Source: an uncultured Clostridia bacterium (lineage in GTDB: Bacteria; Bacillota; Clostridia; Oscillospirales; Ruminococcaceae). From it: a stretch of 64,000 bases of DNA. The DNA is taken from assembly GCA_945829235.1 (NCBI GenBank), contig CALZUA010000010.1, forward strand, positions 1-64,000, written 5' to 3'. The position numbers were made by a program, and so were the translations under genes. The notes below the pieces were generated by a model, which was given only the letters and a program-made list of their open reading frames with translations, ran no database searches and had not been told where the DNA came from. Shown piece by piece: positions 19,147 to 28,205 of this stretch (position 1 is its first letter; each line of letters begins with the position of its first letter).

Positions 19147-20460
19147 ATGAGAATAGCAATAATAGATGATGGCGTTTCAAAAGACGCAGTATATTCAAAC
19201 CTTGAACAATATGCTGTTTGTAATGATTGTGTATGTGAGGCAAAAGAGCCATGTAACTCTTTGTCCCACGGTTCAATATGTGCTAAGATAATTGAAAAGT
19301 ATATTGAGAATGATGATATCACCTTTATTAGTATTCAGGTTTTAAACGAAGATGACATTGGCGAAATCTCGGATTTAATTGCCGCGCTTAATTGGTGCGT
19401 TGACCAAAAAATTGATATTATAAATTTGAGCCTGGGAACTCCCCCATGTCCCAAGGCAAATGAGCTGAACGAAATATGTCAGTTTTTGTGCAATTCCGGA
19501 ACCAAAATAGTAGCAGCATCCAATAATAACGGTGACCTATCATATCCTGCAGGATTTCCATGTGTTACATCTGTCGAACAAAAGAGTTTTCAAACAGATT
19601 ATAAATTTTGGTATCGTGTTTCCGATGTTATTTCCGAGGGGGAACACGAACTATTCCAAGGGGATAAACTGTTTTATTCGGAAAAATGTAATAGCTTTGC
19701 TTGTGCATACGTTACTGCCCAAATTGCAAACACAAAAATGGGAAATGAAAAAACAAAAGGACGCCATTTACTCGTTTTACCGTTTAAGCAAATCTATGAT
19801 TTTTCTATGCTGTCCAATGTAGTTGCACTTACTCACAACGATTATGATGAGCGGTTTTGCTTTAAATACTCACTCTTTCCGCATAATGTTCAATCACCTC
19901 ACACTTTATTGATCAACTCTGATAAGAAATTGTCCAGAAAAGAAATTCTTAATTGGCTTAATCGCTACGGTTCCTCTTTGACATTTATCGTATGGTGCGG
20001 ACATAGAATTCCAAGATTTTTATTAAGATGGTGTAAACAGCACTCTGTAAAGTTCTGGGATGAAAGCGTTAATTCGTCAATTGTTTTATCAGAACCATCG
20101 GAGATTCCTATAGTAGAATTTGTTGGAGAAAATAATCTTGTTTTAGAAACCATCGATAAGGTAAAAAACTTGCTTGTCAGAGATGGATATAACCCAATGC
20201 AAAGCTCGGATGCCGACAAGTCTTATCTTTATGGAATGAAAAAAATATATAATAATAAAAGCATGGCTTTATACGCTCGACATTTTAAACCTGATATTAT
20301 TCTCCACTATAATTGTAATAAATCGTTTAATTGTTATGATATTAGAATTTCATGCAGGGCAACAAATCATCTTGAAATAATAACACCAAATGAAGTTGCT
20401 GATTACAGTAGCATTGGTGAACTTTACAGTACTATGATTAAACTATTGGGCGGTGATTAA
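19147..20460 (+). CDS. Subtilisin-like (S8) serine protease with C-terminal extension
   Basis: 437 residues, no signal peptide. The S8 catalytic triad is readable: Asp7 in AIIDDGV, His41 in SHGSICA, Ser183 in NSFACAYVTA, with the oxyanion Asn in AASNNNG. The catalytic domain is compact (about 200 residues). It is followed by about 235 residues of unknown fold, including IVEFVGENN and LVRDGYNPMQSSDADKS. GAGGT precedes the ATG. It lies 12 bases after the exporter remnant and 5 bases before the last island gene. In RiPP cassettes such cytoplasmic proteases typically cut leader peptides; this role is inferred from context. Confidence 0.85.
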   Translation: MRIAIIDDGVSKDAVYSNLEQYAVCNDCVCEAKEPCNSLSHGSICAKIIEKYIENDDITFISIQVLNEDDIGEISDLIAALNWCVDQKIDIINLSLGTPPCPKANELNEICQFLCNSGTKIVAASNNNGDLSYPAGFPCVTSVEQKSFQTDYKFWYRVSDVISEGEHELFQGDKLFYSEKCNSFACAYVTAQIANTKMGNEKTKGRHLLVLPFKQIYDFSMLSNVVALTHNDYDERFCFKYSLFPHNVQSPHTLLINSDKKLSRKEILNWLNRYGSSLTFIVWCGHRIPRFLLRWCKQHSVKFWDESVNSSIVLSEPSEIPIVEFVGENNLVLETIDKVKNLLVRDGYNPMQSSDADKSYLYGMKKIYNNKSMALYARHFKPDIILHYNCNKSFNCYDIRISCRATNHLEIITPNEVADYSSIGELYSTMIKLLGGD

Positions 20461-20465
20461 ACGAT

Positions 20466-21023
20466 ATGCGGTATTGTTTATTAAAAATTAAGATGTTTTT
20501 CATCGTTCTTAGAAAGTACTGGAAGAACCATATTCTTGAATTGCTTCTATGCTGGTATTTGAGGCATAAAAGAAGTCCAAAAGACTTCATTACTCAAATA
20601 GACCTTGATAATATCAAGCACATAGATTCTGGTGCCTTTCCCGAAAAACTACAGATGTTTAATGATTGTGAAACTGTTCAGGATTTGGTTAGCAGTTGTG
20701 ATTGCATCGGTATTGAGCAAATATATTTTTTACAAAAAAATAATTGGTATATTATTGCTACCAGACATCCGGGTTTTATAACAATCAAAAGTTTTGCGGC
20801 TTATAGCGGCCGCTGTAAAGAGTTAACGACCGTTGTGTCGTGGCTTTTTAAGAATTTTAAATATGACAAAGTTAAGGTGATTGCACGAGAAAGCACATCA
20901 TATCAAATTTTATTATCGTTTTGCAAACGAAATAAGATTGTCTTGTTAAGAGATAAACGGATAGTTCTAGAAAATGAATTTTTTCACGATATCATCTTAA
21001 AAGCAATCAATAAGTGCAACTAA
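20466..21023 (+). CDS. Unknown island protein
   Basis: 185 residues, not recognised. A basic, hydrophobic N-terminus (MRYCLLKIKMFFIVLRKYWKNHILELLLCWYL) could lie on or in the membrane; the rest is soluble-looking with a central strand-rich part (YFLQKNNWYIIATRHPGFITI) and a mixed C-terminus. It follows the protease by 5 bases and shares its AT-rich codon use, so it probably belongs to the same peptide-maturation operon. The frame is intact from ATG to stop. The following 280 bases (21024-21307) contain no gene I can support. Confidence 0.6.
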   Translation: MRYCLLKIKMFFIVLRKYWKNHILELLLCWYLRHKRSPKDFITQIDLDNIKHIDSGAFPEKLQMFNDCETVQDLVSSCDCIGIEQIYFLQKNNWYIIATRHPGFITIKSFAAYSGRCKELTTVVSWLFKNFKYDKVKVIARESTSYQILLSFCKRNKIVLLRDKRIVLENEFFHDIILKAINKCN

Positions 21024-21307
21024 TTTTATCATAAATCAAGAAAACGAGATAAATTGCATGATGTTAATTTACGGCGAATTGCAAAATCACCGTTTGTGAA
21101 CTTGTTTTTTATCGTAGAAGAAATATTAGATTGACACTGTTGATGAAATATCTTAAATTTTGATTTATCGCCGTGCTGACAACGTTGGTTACTGCAACAA
21201 GTACCGGGGAATTGTCGTTGCGGCAGAAGGACTGGAGATTGAGTGATAGTTGCGACGCCTGTTTATCATATCACGCCGTTTATCATTTTTTTGTTGTAGC
21301 TCTCATA

Positions 21308-21494
21308 TAAAGCAAGTGCCTGTTTTTTCGCGAAGGGTTTCGCGTGCAAGGTATTTGTTCATAACAAAAACAACGAGCCGCAATAATATACAGCTCGTTA
21401 TTTTTTTCGAATTTTATACAATCAGCAATCAGCACAGCCCGAACAATCGCAACAGCTTCTGCCCGAAATTCAGCTTCTCCGCGGGTTGTTCGGC
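21308..21494. repeat. Right direct repeat flanking the foreign island
   Basis: 187 bases matching 15573-15760. This copy contains the true 3' end of the YhgE-like gene (stop at 21429-21431), its terminator hairpin and only the 3' arm plus T-run of an rpoC-type terminator. Pre-insertion order was therefore probably rpoC, terminator, YhgE-like gene. Confidence 0.9.
21372..21399 (-). terminator. Bidirectional terminator after the YhgE-like pseudogene
   Basis: AACGAGC and GCTCGTT form a 7-bp stem with a 14-base loop, flanked by T-rich runs on both strands, about 30 bases after the gene's stop. A displaced copy exists at 15638-15665. Confidence 0.7.
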
Positions 21495-23238
21495 GGGCTT
21501 TTCCGGCTCGGGAAGCGAAACCACCGCGGTTTTTATGACAAACTGCACCGAAGAAACCTCGGTGTTTTGCTCGGAAACAAAGGAAACTGCATTGTATTGC
21601 TTGGTCAAATTGTCGAGCATTTCGGTGAGCTTGTCGGTGGAATTTCCGCCGAAAACCGCAGTCTTTCGGCGAAGCTCAGCAGTTCCCCGAACAAGCTCCG
21701 TTGCGCCGTCCGAAAGGGCAATCCCACCCTCGGCAAGCTCTCGCGCACCGCCACAAATTTCCGAAAAACCGTCATACAGCTTGTCAACGCCGTCCGTGTA
21801 CTCGCCGATACCGCTGTCCAACCTTTGGTACTCGGCAAGAAGCGCGTTAATCCCGCTCGAAAGTTGCGTGATATTACCGAGCATTTCGCCGAGAGAAGCC
21901 GCAAGCTCGTTTATTGCCCTGTCAAACTCGCCGTCCTTTGCCTTTAACTCGTTCGCGCCCGCTTCAAGCTGACCAACCGCGTCCGATACCGAGTTCAGGT
22001 ACATTTCCGTTCCGTTTATCAACGCGTTGTTGCCCGACAACAGCTGAACAACCGTTTCAAGCTGCGCGATTTGAGCGGAAAGCTCCGCCGCCTGCTCAGC
22101 GTACTGCGGTACATTTTGCACCTGCGAGAGCGACTTTTTAAGCTCGTTAATCTGCGCCGAAAGCTGTTTTACAGCCTGCTAGTTGCCCGATTTCAGCGCG
22201 TCCACATCAAGCACGTTTGCACCCAAAGCCGCTTTATAACTCGCTGCTTTTCAGCTCGGAAATTCCCGTGCAAATGCTCTCGATGCCCGATTTAATCTGC
22301 GCGGAAGCGGCGGTTAGTTTCTCAAGTTTATCGGTGTTTGCGGAAACCGCGGTTAGCGACGACTGAATGGTTATCAGCGCGTTCTTGACCTCGGCTGAGC
22401 CGTTTTTCAGCTCATCGGATTTGCTGTTCAACGCGCAAATCCCGTCATTTGCCGTGTCAATTCCGTCACAGAGCTTTTGTATTCCCTCGTTCATCTCGGA
22501 AACACCGTCGTTCAGCTCGTTTGTACCGTCATCAAGCCGCTTTGCACCATCGGTCAAATAGGACAAATTCCCGTCCACATCAACGTCCAGACCAAGATTC
22601 ATTCGGATACCGTTAATCTGCGCGGCGGGCATCTCGAAATTCACGACATCGGCGGCAATGCTTCGCTCAAGACCGTTCCCCGCAAGCGCCGTGAAGGTAA
22701 TCTGCTTTTTCGCGCCGACATTTGCAACGGTTTCACCCTCGGCGGCGATATTTTTGCAGATTTTCGTATCAAGAGTAAAACTGCACTGCAAAGCGAAATT
22801 ATCGTAAAAATCCGTCTTGTTGTTCTCGTTTTCGGAAACCTTAATCTTTATCTCAAGCCTGCCGCTTTTGCCCGCAATTTCCTCAGCCGAAAGCTCCTTT
22901 CCGTCAAGATAAAAGCGGATTGAGATATCCCACGGAATTTCGGTGTTTTTCAGCGTTCCCTGATAGTACACCTTTTGGTTGTCGGGCGAAGAAAAGCTGA
23001 TTTTATCGCCGTTTTGGGTGATTGCACCGTCAATGTTCAACAGCTTAACACTCGATTATTCGCCGTAATCCGTGATATCGCCGCCGTCAAAGCTGTTCAC
23101 CGCGTACACCTTGTCGATACTCCCGTCCGCACCCGCAAGAACGTAGATAACCTCTTCCTTTGCCACAGCAAACGCAGGAATGTTGATTGCACCGAGTGTT
23201 GATACCGCAAGCACCGCGGCGATGATTTTCTTTTTCAT
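21429..23238 (-). pseudogene. YhgE/Pip-like protein with LxxG heptad repeats, broken in three places
   Basis: A signal peptide (MKKKIIAAVLAVSTLGAINIPAFA) begins an otherwise continuous protein of about 600 residues: a beta-rich domain, then a long stretch of Leu-x-x-Gly heptads (LDDGTNELNDGVSEMNEGI and similar), then KLNFGQKLLRLFGLC. It is interrupted by an in-frame TAA at 23058-23056, a frameshift between about 22250 and 22185, and an in-frame TAG at 22181-22179. Such proteins usually accompany MMPL or phage-infection-protein type transporters; here the MMPL gene ends 2 bases upstream. The three ORF-track pieces (62, 268 and 230 residues) are parts of this one gene. Confidence 0.8.
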
Positions 23239-23240
23239 AA

Positions 23241-25259
23241 TCAAATCTCCTCGTTATTGGGAACAAAATTTGATTTATGCGTAGTTTTTCGGATTGCACC
23301 GTCGAAGATGTACAACAGCCCCGGAAGCACGAAAAACACGATTACAAGCGAGCAAATCGCGCCTATTCCGATGAACATTCCGAGTTGCGCGAGCAGTCCG
23401 TGCGTGGAGAGGTTTCCGAGAAGCAGTCCCACAACAGTCAGCACGCTTCCCGAGGTTAAAACAGAAACCGAAACAGCAGAAACGGTTTTCGGGATTGACT
23501 GCTTTTTGGGCATCTGTCGGCGGAACTCAATGTATCTGTCGGTCATTAGGATTGCGTAGTCAACGGTGGCTCCCAGCTGAACCAAACTGATTATCAGATA
23601 CGCGATGTAGAACACCGCGCTGTCGTTGAAATACGGGAACGCGAGGTTGAGCCAAATCGCCGTTTCGATTGCCAGCACAAGTATAACGGGCAACGAAACC
23701 GACTTCATAGTGAGCAAAAGCACCACAAAAACCGCCGCGATTGCGATAAGGTTTACCAGAACCATATCGCTTTTCACCGTTTTCATAAGGTCGTAGGTGC
23801 TCACGCCCTCGCCCGCGAGATGGTAACTGTCGGGGTAGTATTTTTGGGCAATTTCCCGAATTTGTTCCACAAGCGCAAAGGTTTTTTCGCCCTCGTAAGC
23901 GGTGTCGAGCGAAATAACCAGCCTGCTGTAATTCTTTGAGCAAAGAAGCGACAGCGTTTCTTTGTCGAGATATTCCTCGGGAATTTCCGCGCCAACCGTG
24001 TCAACATAGGAGATAATATCCGTTACCTGCGGCAATGTGTGAAGTTCATCGGAAAGCGCGCTCTCGGTCTGTCGGCTACCGTTCGGAACAAGCAGAACGT
24101 AGGTGTCCTGTTGACCGAAAATTTCCGATGAGCCGTAGAGGAAAGAGTTGCTGTTCGATGCGAGATAGGACGGCGCGATTACGATTGCGAAAACAACCGC
24201 CAGCGATATCATAATCTTGCTGACAACGCGTCCGAATTTGTCGAATTTCGGCAACAGCGGGCGGTGCTTCGTTTTGACGAGCAACTTGTGTGTTAGCAAA
24301 ATCAAACACGGCATAAACATATAAATGCAGATTATGCTGATGGCAACGCCCTTTGCGAGCGCGAAACCCAAGTCCTGTCCCAGCCGAAAGCGCATAAGTC
24401 CAAGCGAGAGAAACCCGATTACCGTGGTAAGACCGCTGGACAAAATCGAGCTTGCGGACTTGCACAGCGCGTCAACCATCGCCTCTTTCGGCTCGGAGAT
24501 TTCGCGGCGGCTCTCCTCAAATCGGTGAAGGAGAAACACCGAGTAATCCAACGACACGGCAAGCTGTAAAATCATACCGGCGGCGTTGGTGACAAAGCTG
24601 ATTTCGCCGAAAACGACGTTACTCCCCGCGTTTATCATCAGCGCAACGCCCATTCCCAGCATTATGACGAGCGGCTCGAGCCACGATGACGTGGTGAAAA
24701 CCAGCACGATGATGACGAAAATCACCGCAAACATCGCAATAACCGCGATTTCGCTCACGGTGCGCTCGGTAGCGACCGCTGTTGAAACCGCCGAGCCGAT
24801 CATCGCGTTTTCATCGCCGATGATATCGCGGATTTCGTTCACCGCCGCCAAAAGCTTGTTCTCGGAAATCGTGACGGAAAGAAGCGCGTTCCCGTCCTTC
24901 AGATAGGTTTCAACCGCTTTTGTGTCGGCAAATTCAAGCTGTTGCGCGAGGTCAAGGCTGTTGTCGAGCCACATCACCTCGGTTACTCCGTCAACCGCGT
25001 CGATTTTTTCCCTAAACTCGAGTGCTCGCGGAACGGACACGTTTTTCAGCATAACGCGCGCGTTCGGGATATCGCCGTCAAACTCGCGCTCCATAACCTC
25101 AAGGGCAACCGTGGACTTGCTGTCCTCGGGGAGATAATCGTTCATATCGTAGTTCACGCCCACAATCTGCTTGCAGACCGCCGAAAACGCAAGCAAAACC
25201 GCGAAAATCACGGTTATGACAATCGGGTGCGCGAAAACTTTTTCGTAGAATTTTTTCAT
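23241..25259 (-). CDS. MMPL/RND-family transporter (YdfJ-like)
   Basis: 672-residue membrane transporter built of two homologous halves, each with one helix, an extracytoplasmic domain and a five-helix bundle. The paired Asp-Tyr motifs of the family occur in helices of both halves (SLDYSVFLLHRF and TVDYAILMTDRY) and would carry the proton relay. The frame is intact, unlike its two neighbours. It probably exports lipids or amphiphiles with the downstream heptad-repeat protein, under the divergent TetR gene. With both partners broken, its control and function are doubtful. Confidence 0.9.
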   Translation of the reverse strand: MKKFYEKVFAHPIVITVIFAVLLAFSAVCKQIVGVNYDMNDYLPEDSKSTVALEVMEREFDGDIPNARVMLKNVSVPRALEFREKIDAVDGVTEVMWLDNSLDLAQQLEFADTKAVETYLKDGNALLSVTISENKLLAAVNEIRDIIGDENAMIGSAVSTAVATERTVSEIAVIAMFAVIFVIIVLVFTTSSWLEPLVIMLGMGVALMINAGSNVVFGEISFVTNAAGMILQLAVSLDYSVFLLHRFEESRREISEPKEAMVDALCKSASSILSSGLTTVIGFLSLGLMRFRLGQDLGFALAKGVAISIICIYMFMPCLILLTHKLLVKTKHRPLLPKFDKFGRVVSKIMISLAVVFAIVIAPSYLASNSNSFLYGSSEIFGQQDTYVLLVPNGSRQTESALSDELHTLPQVTDIISYVDTVGAEIPEEYLDKETLSLLCSKNYSRLVISLDTAYEGEKTFALVEQIREIAQKYYPDSYHLAGEGVSTYDLMKTVKSDMVLVNLIAIAAVFVVLLLTMKSVSLPVILVLAIETAIWLNLAFPYFNDSAVFYIAYLIISLVQLGATVDYAILMTDRYIEFRRQMPKKQSIPKTVSAVSVSVLTSGSVLTVVGLLLGNLSTHGLLAQLGMFIGIGAICSLVIVFFVLPGLLYIFDGAIRKTTHKSNFVPNNEEI

Positions 25260-25322
25260 ACAAACCCGCCTTTCAAAATGTACCTCTATTTTATCAAAAC
25301 GGGCGAAAATTTAATACAGTCA

Positions 25323-25364
25323 ATTTCGGATATATGTGTAATTTTAGGATAAATGTCCGAATTT
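25323..25364. promoter_or_regulatory. Possible operator half-sites between MMPL and TetR genes
   Basis: AATTTCGGATAT and ATGTCCGAATTT are imperfect inverted half-sites spaced widely in the divergent spacer. TetR proteins bind such sites, but the spacing is loose and no good -35/-10 pair was found beside them. Confidence 0.3.
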
Positions 25365-25438
25365 GATGGTCAAATGGGTAAAAAAGTGGTTGAAAAATTT
25401 TACTAAATGTAATATAACAGTTGAAAGGAGCTGATGAA

Positions 25439-26020
25439 ATGAAATACGAGGTCACGAGTATGTACACAAAAACGGCTTTGTCCAACGCTCTGAAAAAGCT
25501 GATGGAAACAAAGCCGTTTTCAAAAATTACGGTGAGCGAGATTATCGCAGACTGCGGTTTGAACCGCAAAACTTTTTACTATCATTTCGAGGATACGCGC
25601 GATTTGTTGCGCTAGACGTTGCGTCACGAAACGATAAACGTTGTCGAGAGCTTCGATTTTGCGACCGATAACAAGGAGGCAATTCTGTTCGTTGTCGATT
25701 ATCTTGAGCAAAATCAGCATATGCTCAACTGCGTTTATGACGCGGTTGGAAGCGGAGAGCTGAGAATGTTCTTGTACGAGGATTTCAAGAAAATTGCACG
25801 AAAAATCATCACAACCGCCGAAAATCAGCTTGGGAAAAGGATTTCCAAGGAGTACCGCGATTTGCTCGCGAGTTTTTATACAGACGGTATAGTTGGGATA
25901 ATCATCGCATGGCTCAACGGCAAATTCAAGCTCGACAAGTCCTCGGCGGTGAAATACGTCACGGAGATTTTCAAGGGGAGCCTGACGGGGCTGATTGAAC
26001 ACGCCGATGTGAGCGTTTAA
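25439..26020 (+). pseudogene. TetR-family regulator interrupted by in-frame TAG
   Basis: The N-terminal helix-turn-helix (FSKITVSEIIADCGLNRKTFYYHFED) is followed after LLR by TAG at 25613-25615, and the same frame then continues with TLRHETINVVESF to a normal C-terminal domain of 133 residues. TetR relatives commonly have Trp at this spot, so TGG to TAG is a likely change. GAAAGGAG precedes the ATG at 25439. Without suppression only the 58-residue DNA-binding part would be made. Divergent from the MMPL gene, which it probably controlled. Confidence 0.75.
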
Positions 26021-26430
26021 GCCAAATCCGAGCGCTTCATCACAATCGCGTCATCGTCCGGATAATAGCGCCGCCGGAGCGCGATTTGCTCAAATCCCAT
26101 TTTTTGGTAAAGAGAAATAGCCGGCGAGTTTTTGCTCCGCACCTCGAGAAAGCACGCAACAGCGCCGTTTTCGCGCATTTTTTTGAGCAACTTGCCGAGC
26201 AATTTTTCGGCAATTCCCTGCTTGCGATAATCGCTGAGCACGCAGATTTTCAACAACTCCGCCTCGTCCGCAACCACCCGCCCAAGCGCGTAGCCGACAA
26301 TTTTCCCGTCCCGCTCCTCGGTTTCGAGAATTGAGAGCGGGCTATTTATTTCACATTCGAGCATTTTCTTTGTCCAAGGGTTGCCGAAACAGCATTGCTC
26401 AATGTAATATAATTCGTCAATTATACTCAA
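26017..26430 (-). CDS. rimI: Ribosomal protein S18 alanine N-acetyltransferase
   Basis: GNAT acetyltransferase of 137 residues that would acetylate the N-terminus of S18 from acetyl-CoA. The acetyl-CoA motif A is ICVLSDYRKQGIAEKLL; CFGNPWTKKMLECE near the start and the C-terminal RRRYYPDDDAIVMKR are typical of RimI. It is the last gene of the nadE-polA run, 16 bases after the DUF1015 gene, and its stop overlaps the stop of the convergent TetR pseudogene by 4 bases. Confidence 0.85.
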   Translation of the reverse strand: MSIIDELYYIEQCCFGNPWTKKMLECEINSPLSILETEERDGKIVGYALGRVVADEAELLKICVLSDYRKQGIAEKLLGKLLKKMRENGAVACFLEVRSKNSPAISLYQKMGFEQIALRRRYYPDDDAIVMKRSDLA

Positions 26431-26446
26431 AGTTTTTCAAATACAC

Positions 26447-27703
26447 TCACTTTTCAACAGAAATTTTCCGCGCCTCGCAGTAAAAACGCTTGTCATTCGC
26501 ATGACCCATCGAGAAGGTTTTCCGCGGGAGCGCGCCGTCCTTGACAACCGTCGGAAACAGCTCGCTTTTTTGCATCGACGGGAGCAGAAAGCCCATTGCA
26601 CCGCCGTTTGCGCAGATTTTCCGCACAACGTCCTCGCCGTGAATGTAATCGACCTCGCCGCCGTTTTTGGCGAGAAAATCATCGATAAAGCGCTGAAGCG
26701 AGCCTACTGTAAGGTTTGAATTTGGCTTTGTTATGCCGAATTTCTCGATTTTCCCGCCAAATACAACCGAAAATTCCTGCGCGGCTTTTTCTGTCGTAAG
26801 ACCAAGATAGTCGGTCATTTCTTTATACAATTTGTCAAAATCTGCGTTATATATTACTCTATGTATAGCTTCAAACTCAAGCGCATCGCAATGCAAGTTC
26901 ACGACCTCAACCAAAGCAAACCGCGCTAAAGCCGCATCAGGACTGCCCTCACGCTTTTTGCGCTCGTAGCACTCCTTGGCGGTTGCAAGCGAGTGGTTGC
27001 CGTCACCCATCGCGTACAGGAGGACCTCCTCGTTGTTCAAACCGTACCGCTCGTTGAACAAAGGCTTGTCGGAGAGCCTGTCAAGCGCCGCGAGAACACC
27101 TTCCGCGGCTTCCCCGCTCACCTCGTAGCCAGCGAGATGACCGCCGTTTTGCATCAGCTCGAAGTTGTACAGCTCGGGCAAATCCCGCTCCAGAAGCGGC
27201 TCGATGACGGTTTTCTGCGGGTCGTCGATGAGTATCATAATGTGTGGCAACTCGAGCGGCGCGTTCAGGCGGATTTTCACCCGCGGCGGAATGCGCTCGG
27301 CAACAGTCGCCTCGGTCGCGCGAACCTGCGACCTGCTCCCCTTGTTGTAATCGTACATTTCGAGGTCGATTGCGCCGATAAGCCCGGGGAGAAGCCGTCC
27401 GTCAGCCTGCGTTCTCTTGGTTAGAACGAAGCAGTTTTTGTGCAATTCAAACAAATTAGAATGCAAATATTCGTTCATTGTGCCGTTAATCTCGGTAACT
27501 CGCTGTTCCTCATCACCGTCACCCAAGAACACCTCGGGCAAAATTAACTTCAGCGTTGACGGTGAATTTCCGACGATTTCGGCGGTCTGTTGCCAATAAT
27601 CGCGTTCACCCGTGTACTGGTCGCACGCGACAACCGACCATTTCGTCATTTCCTCGCTCGTGAGCTTGGGGAGAAGAATATCCGCTGTTGAAAAAGCTGT
27701 CAT
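26447..27703 (-). CDS. DUF1015 family protein
   Basis: Conserved 418-residue protein of the DUF1015/COG4198 family, function unknown. Typical motifs include VVACDQYTGERDYW near the N-terminus and LLYAMGDGNHSLATAKECYE in the middle. The ORF track begins 20 codons earlier; ATG at 27703 follows AAGGAAGG and starts the conserved part. It sits between the PAS gene (114 bases upstream) and rimI. Family members often lie near serine metabolism genes; here the context gives no such hint. Confidence 0.85.
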   Translation of the reverse strand: MTAFSTADILLPKLTSEEMTKWSVVACDQYTGERDYWQQTAEIVGNSPSTLKLILPEVFLGDGDEEQRVTEINGTMNEYLHSNLFELHKNCFVLTKRTQADGRLLPGLIGAIDLEMYDYNKGSRSQVRATEATVAERIPPRVKIRLNAPLELPHIMILIDDPQKTVIEPLLERDLPELYNFELMQNGGHLAGYEVSGEAAEGVLAALDRLSDKPLFNERYGLNNEEVLLYAMGDGNHSLATAKECYERKKREGSPDAALARFALVEVVNLHCDALEFEAIHRVIYNADFDKLYKEMTDYLGLTTEKAAQEFSVVFGGKIEKFGITKPNSNLTVGSLQRFIDDFLAKNGGEVDYIHGEDVVRKICANGGAMGFLLPSMQKSELFPTVVKDGALPRKTFSMGHANDKRFYCEARKISVEK

Positions 27704-27817
27704 AAAAACCTTCCTTTTTATACAATTTGAAATAATTACAAGCAATTCTACAAATTGCAACAATACAATTCGTAAAATAATTGCAAAATATTATGTTTCA
27801 TCATCAATTTCGACAAG

Positions 27818-28195
27818 TTAACCAATATCGTAAAGCTTCATTGTTTCGGGATTTCGGAACTCGTGCTTCTCGTAATAACCGATTAGCTCGCCGTTTTCAC
27901 CGCGCAGAGCGACCATATAAACGTCCTTGTTTTCCCTATCATTGTGGTAGGTAAACACGAGATTGTTGTCGGGGCTTTTGGCGAACCACTCGACAACCTC
28001 GCGGATTTTCGCGTTGGACTCGGCGTTGTGACAGTCGAAAATGCTCTTCCCGACCAGCTCGCCGTGCTTTTTGTAACGCTCGCGCGCGGCTTTGTTCATA
28101 TAGATAATCTCATGGTGCAAATCGCAGATAACCACCGCGCACCTATCCTGCTCCACGATACTTTTAAAATAGGGAGCCAAGTTGTCAATTTCCAT
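27818..28195 (-). CDS. Small PAS-domain protein
   Basis: 125 residues forming a single PAS domain (VICDLHHEIIYMNKAARERY, then GKSIFDCHNAESNAKIREVVEWF) with no output domain. Such stand-alone PAS proteins may bind a cofactor or a partner; ligand unknown. ATG at 28195 follows AAGAGGAAA and is 10 bases after the polA stop, so the two are co-transcribed. The longer frame in the ORF track would run into polA without a better ribosome site. Confidence 0.82.
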   Translation of the reverse strand: MEIDNLAPYFKSIVEQDRCAVVICDLHHEIIYMNKAARERYKKHGELVGKSIFDCHNAESNAKIREVVEWFAKSPDNNLVFTYHNDRENKDVYMVALRGENGELIGYYEKHEFRNPETMKLYDIG

Positions 28196-28205
28196 AAATT
28201 TCCTC

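Larger units (their letters stand above)
15761..21307. mobile_element. Foreign island: decayed RiPP cassette with integrase remnant
   Basis: A 5.5-kb block visibly richer in A+T than the genes on both sides, lying between two near-identical direct repeats next to rpoC. It starts with about 530 bases without a convincing gene, then on the plus strand carries an integrase stub, radical SAM maturase remains, two truncated accessory genes, a subtilisin-like protease and an unknown gene, and ends with about 280 bases without a recognisable gene. The integrase stub, repeats and composition point to acquisition by an integrative element followed by internal deletions. No precursor peptide gene could be recognised. 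Confidence 0.75.

Noticed and set aside
21160-21243. Frame reading CRADNVGYCNKYRGIVVAAEGLEIE as a precursor peptide
   Set aside because: No start codon with a ribosome site and only two Cys; more likely a remnant of an unknown gene.
25613-25615. Possible recoding of TAG as an amino acid (in-frame TAG in TetR and in the YhgE-like gene)
   Set aside because: TAG is the natural stop of the gene ending at 50960, the YhgE-like gene also has a TAA and a frameshift, and all lesions cluster in one locus. Decay is simpler.
27717-27745. TTGCTT-N17-TATAAA before the DUF1015 gene as a promoter
   Set aside because: Its start point would fall within the ribosome binding site, about 7 bases from the ATG; read-through from polA is more likely.
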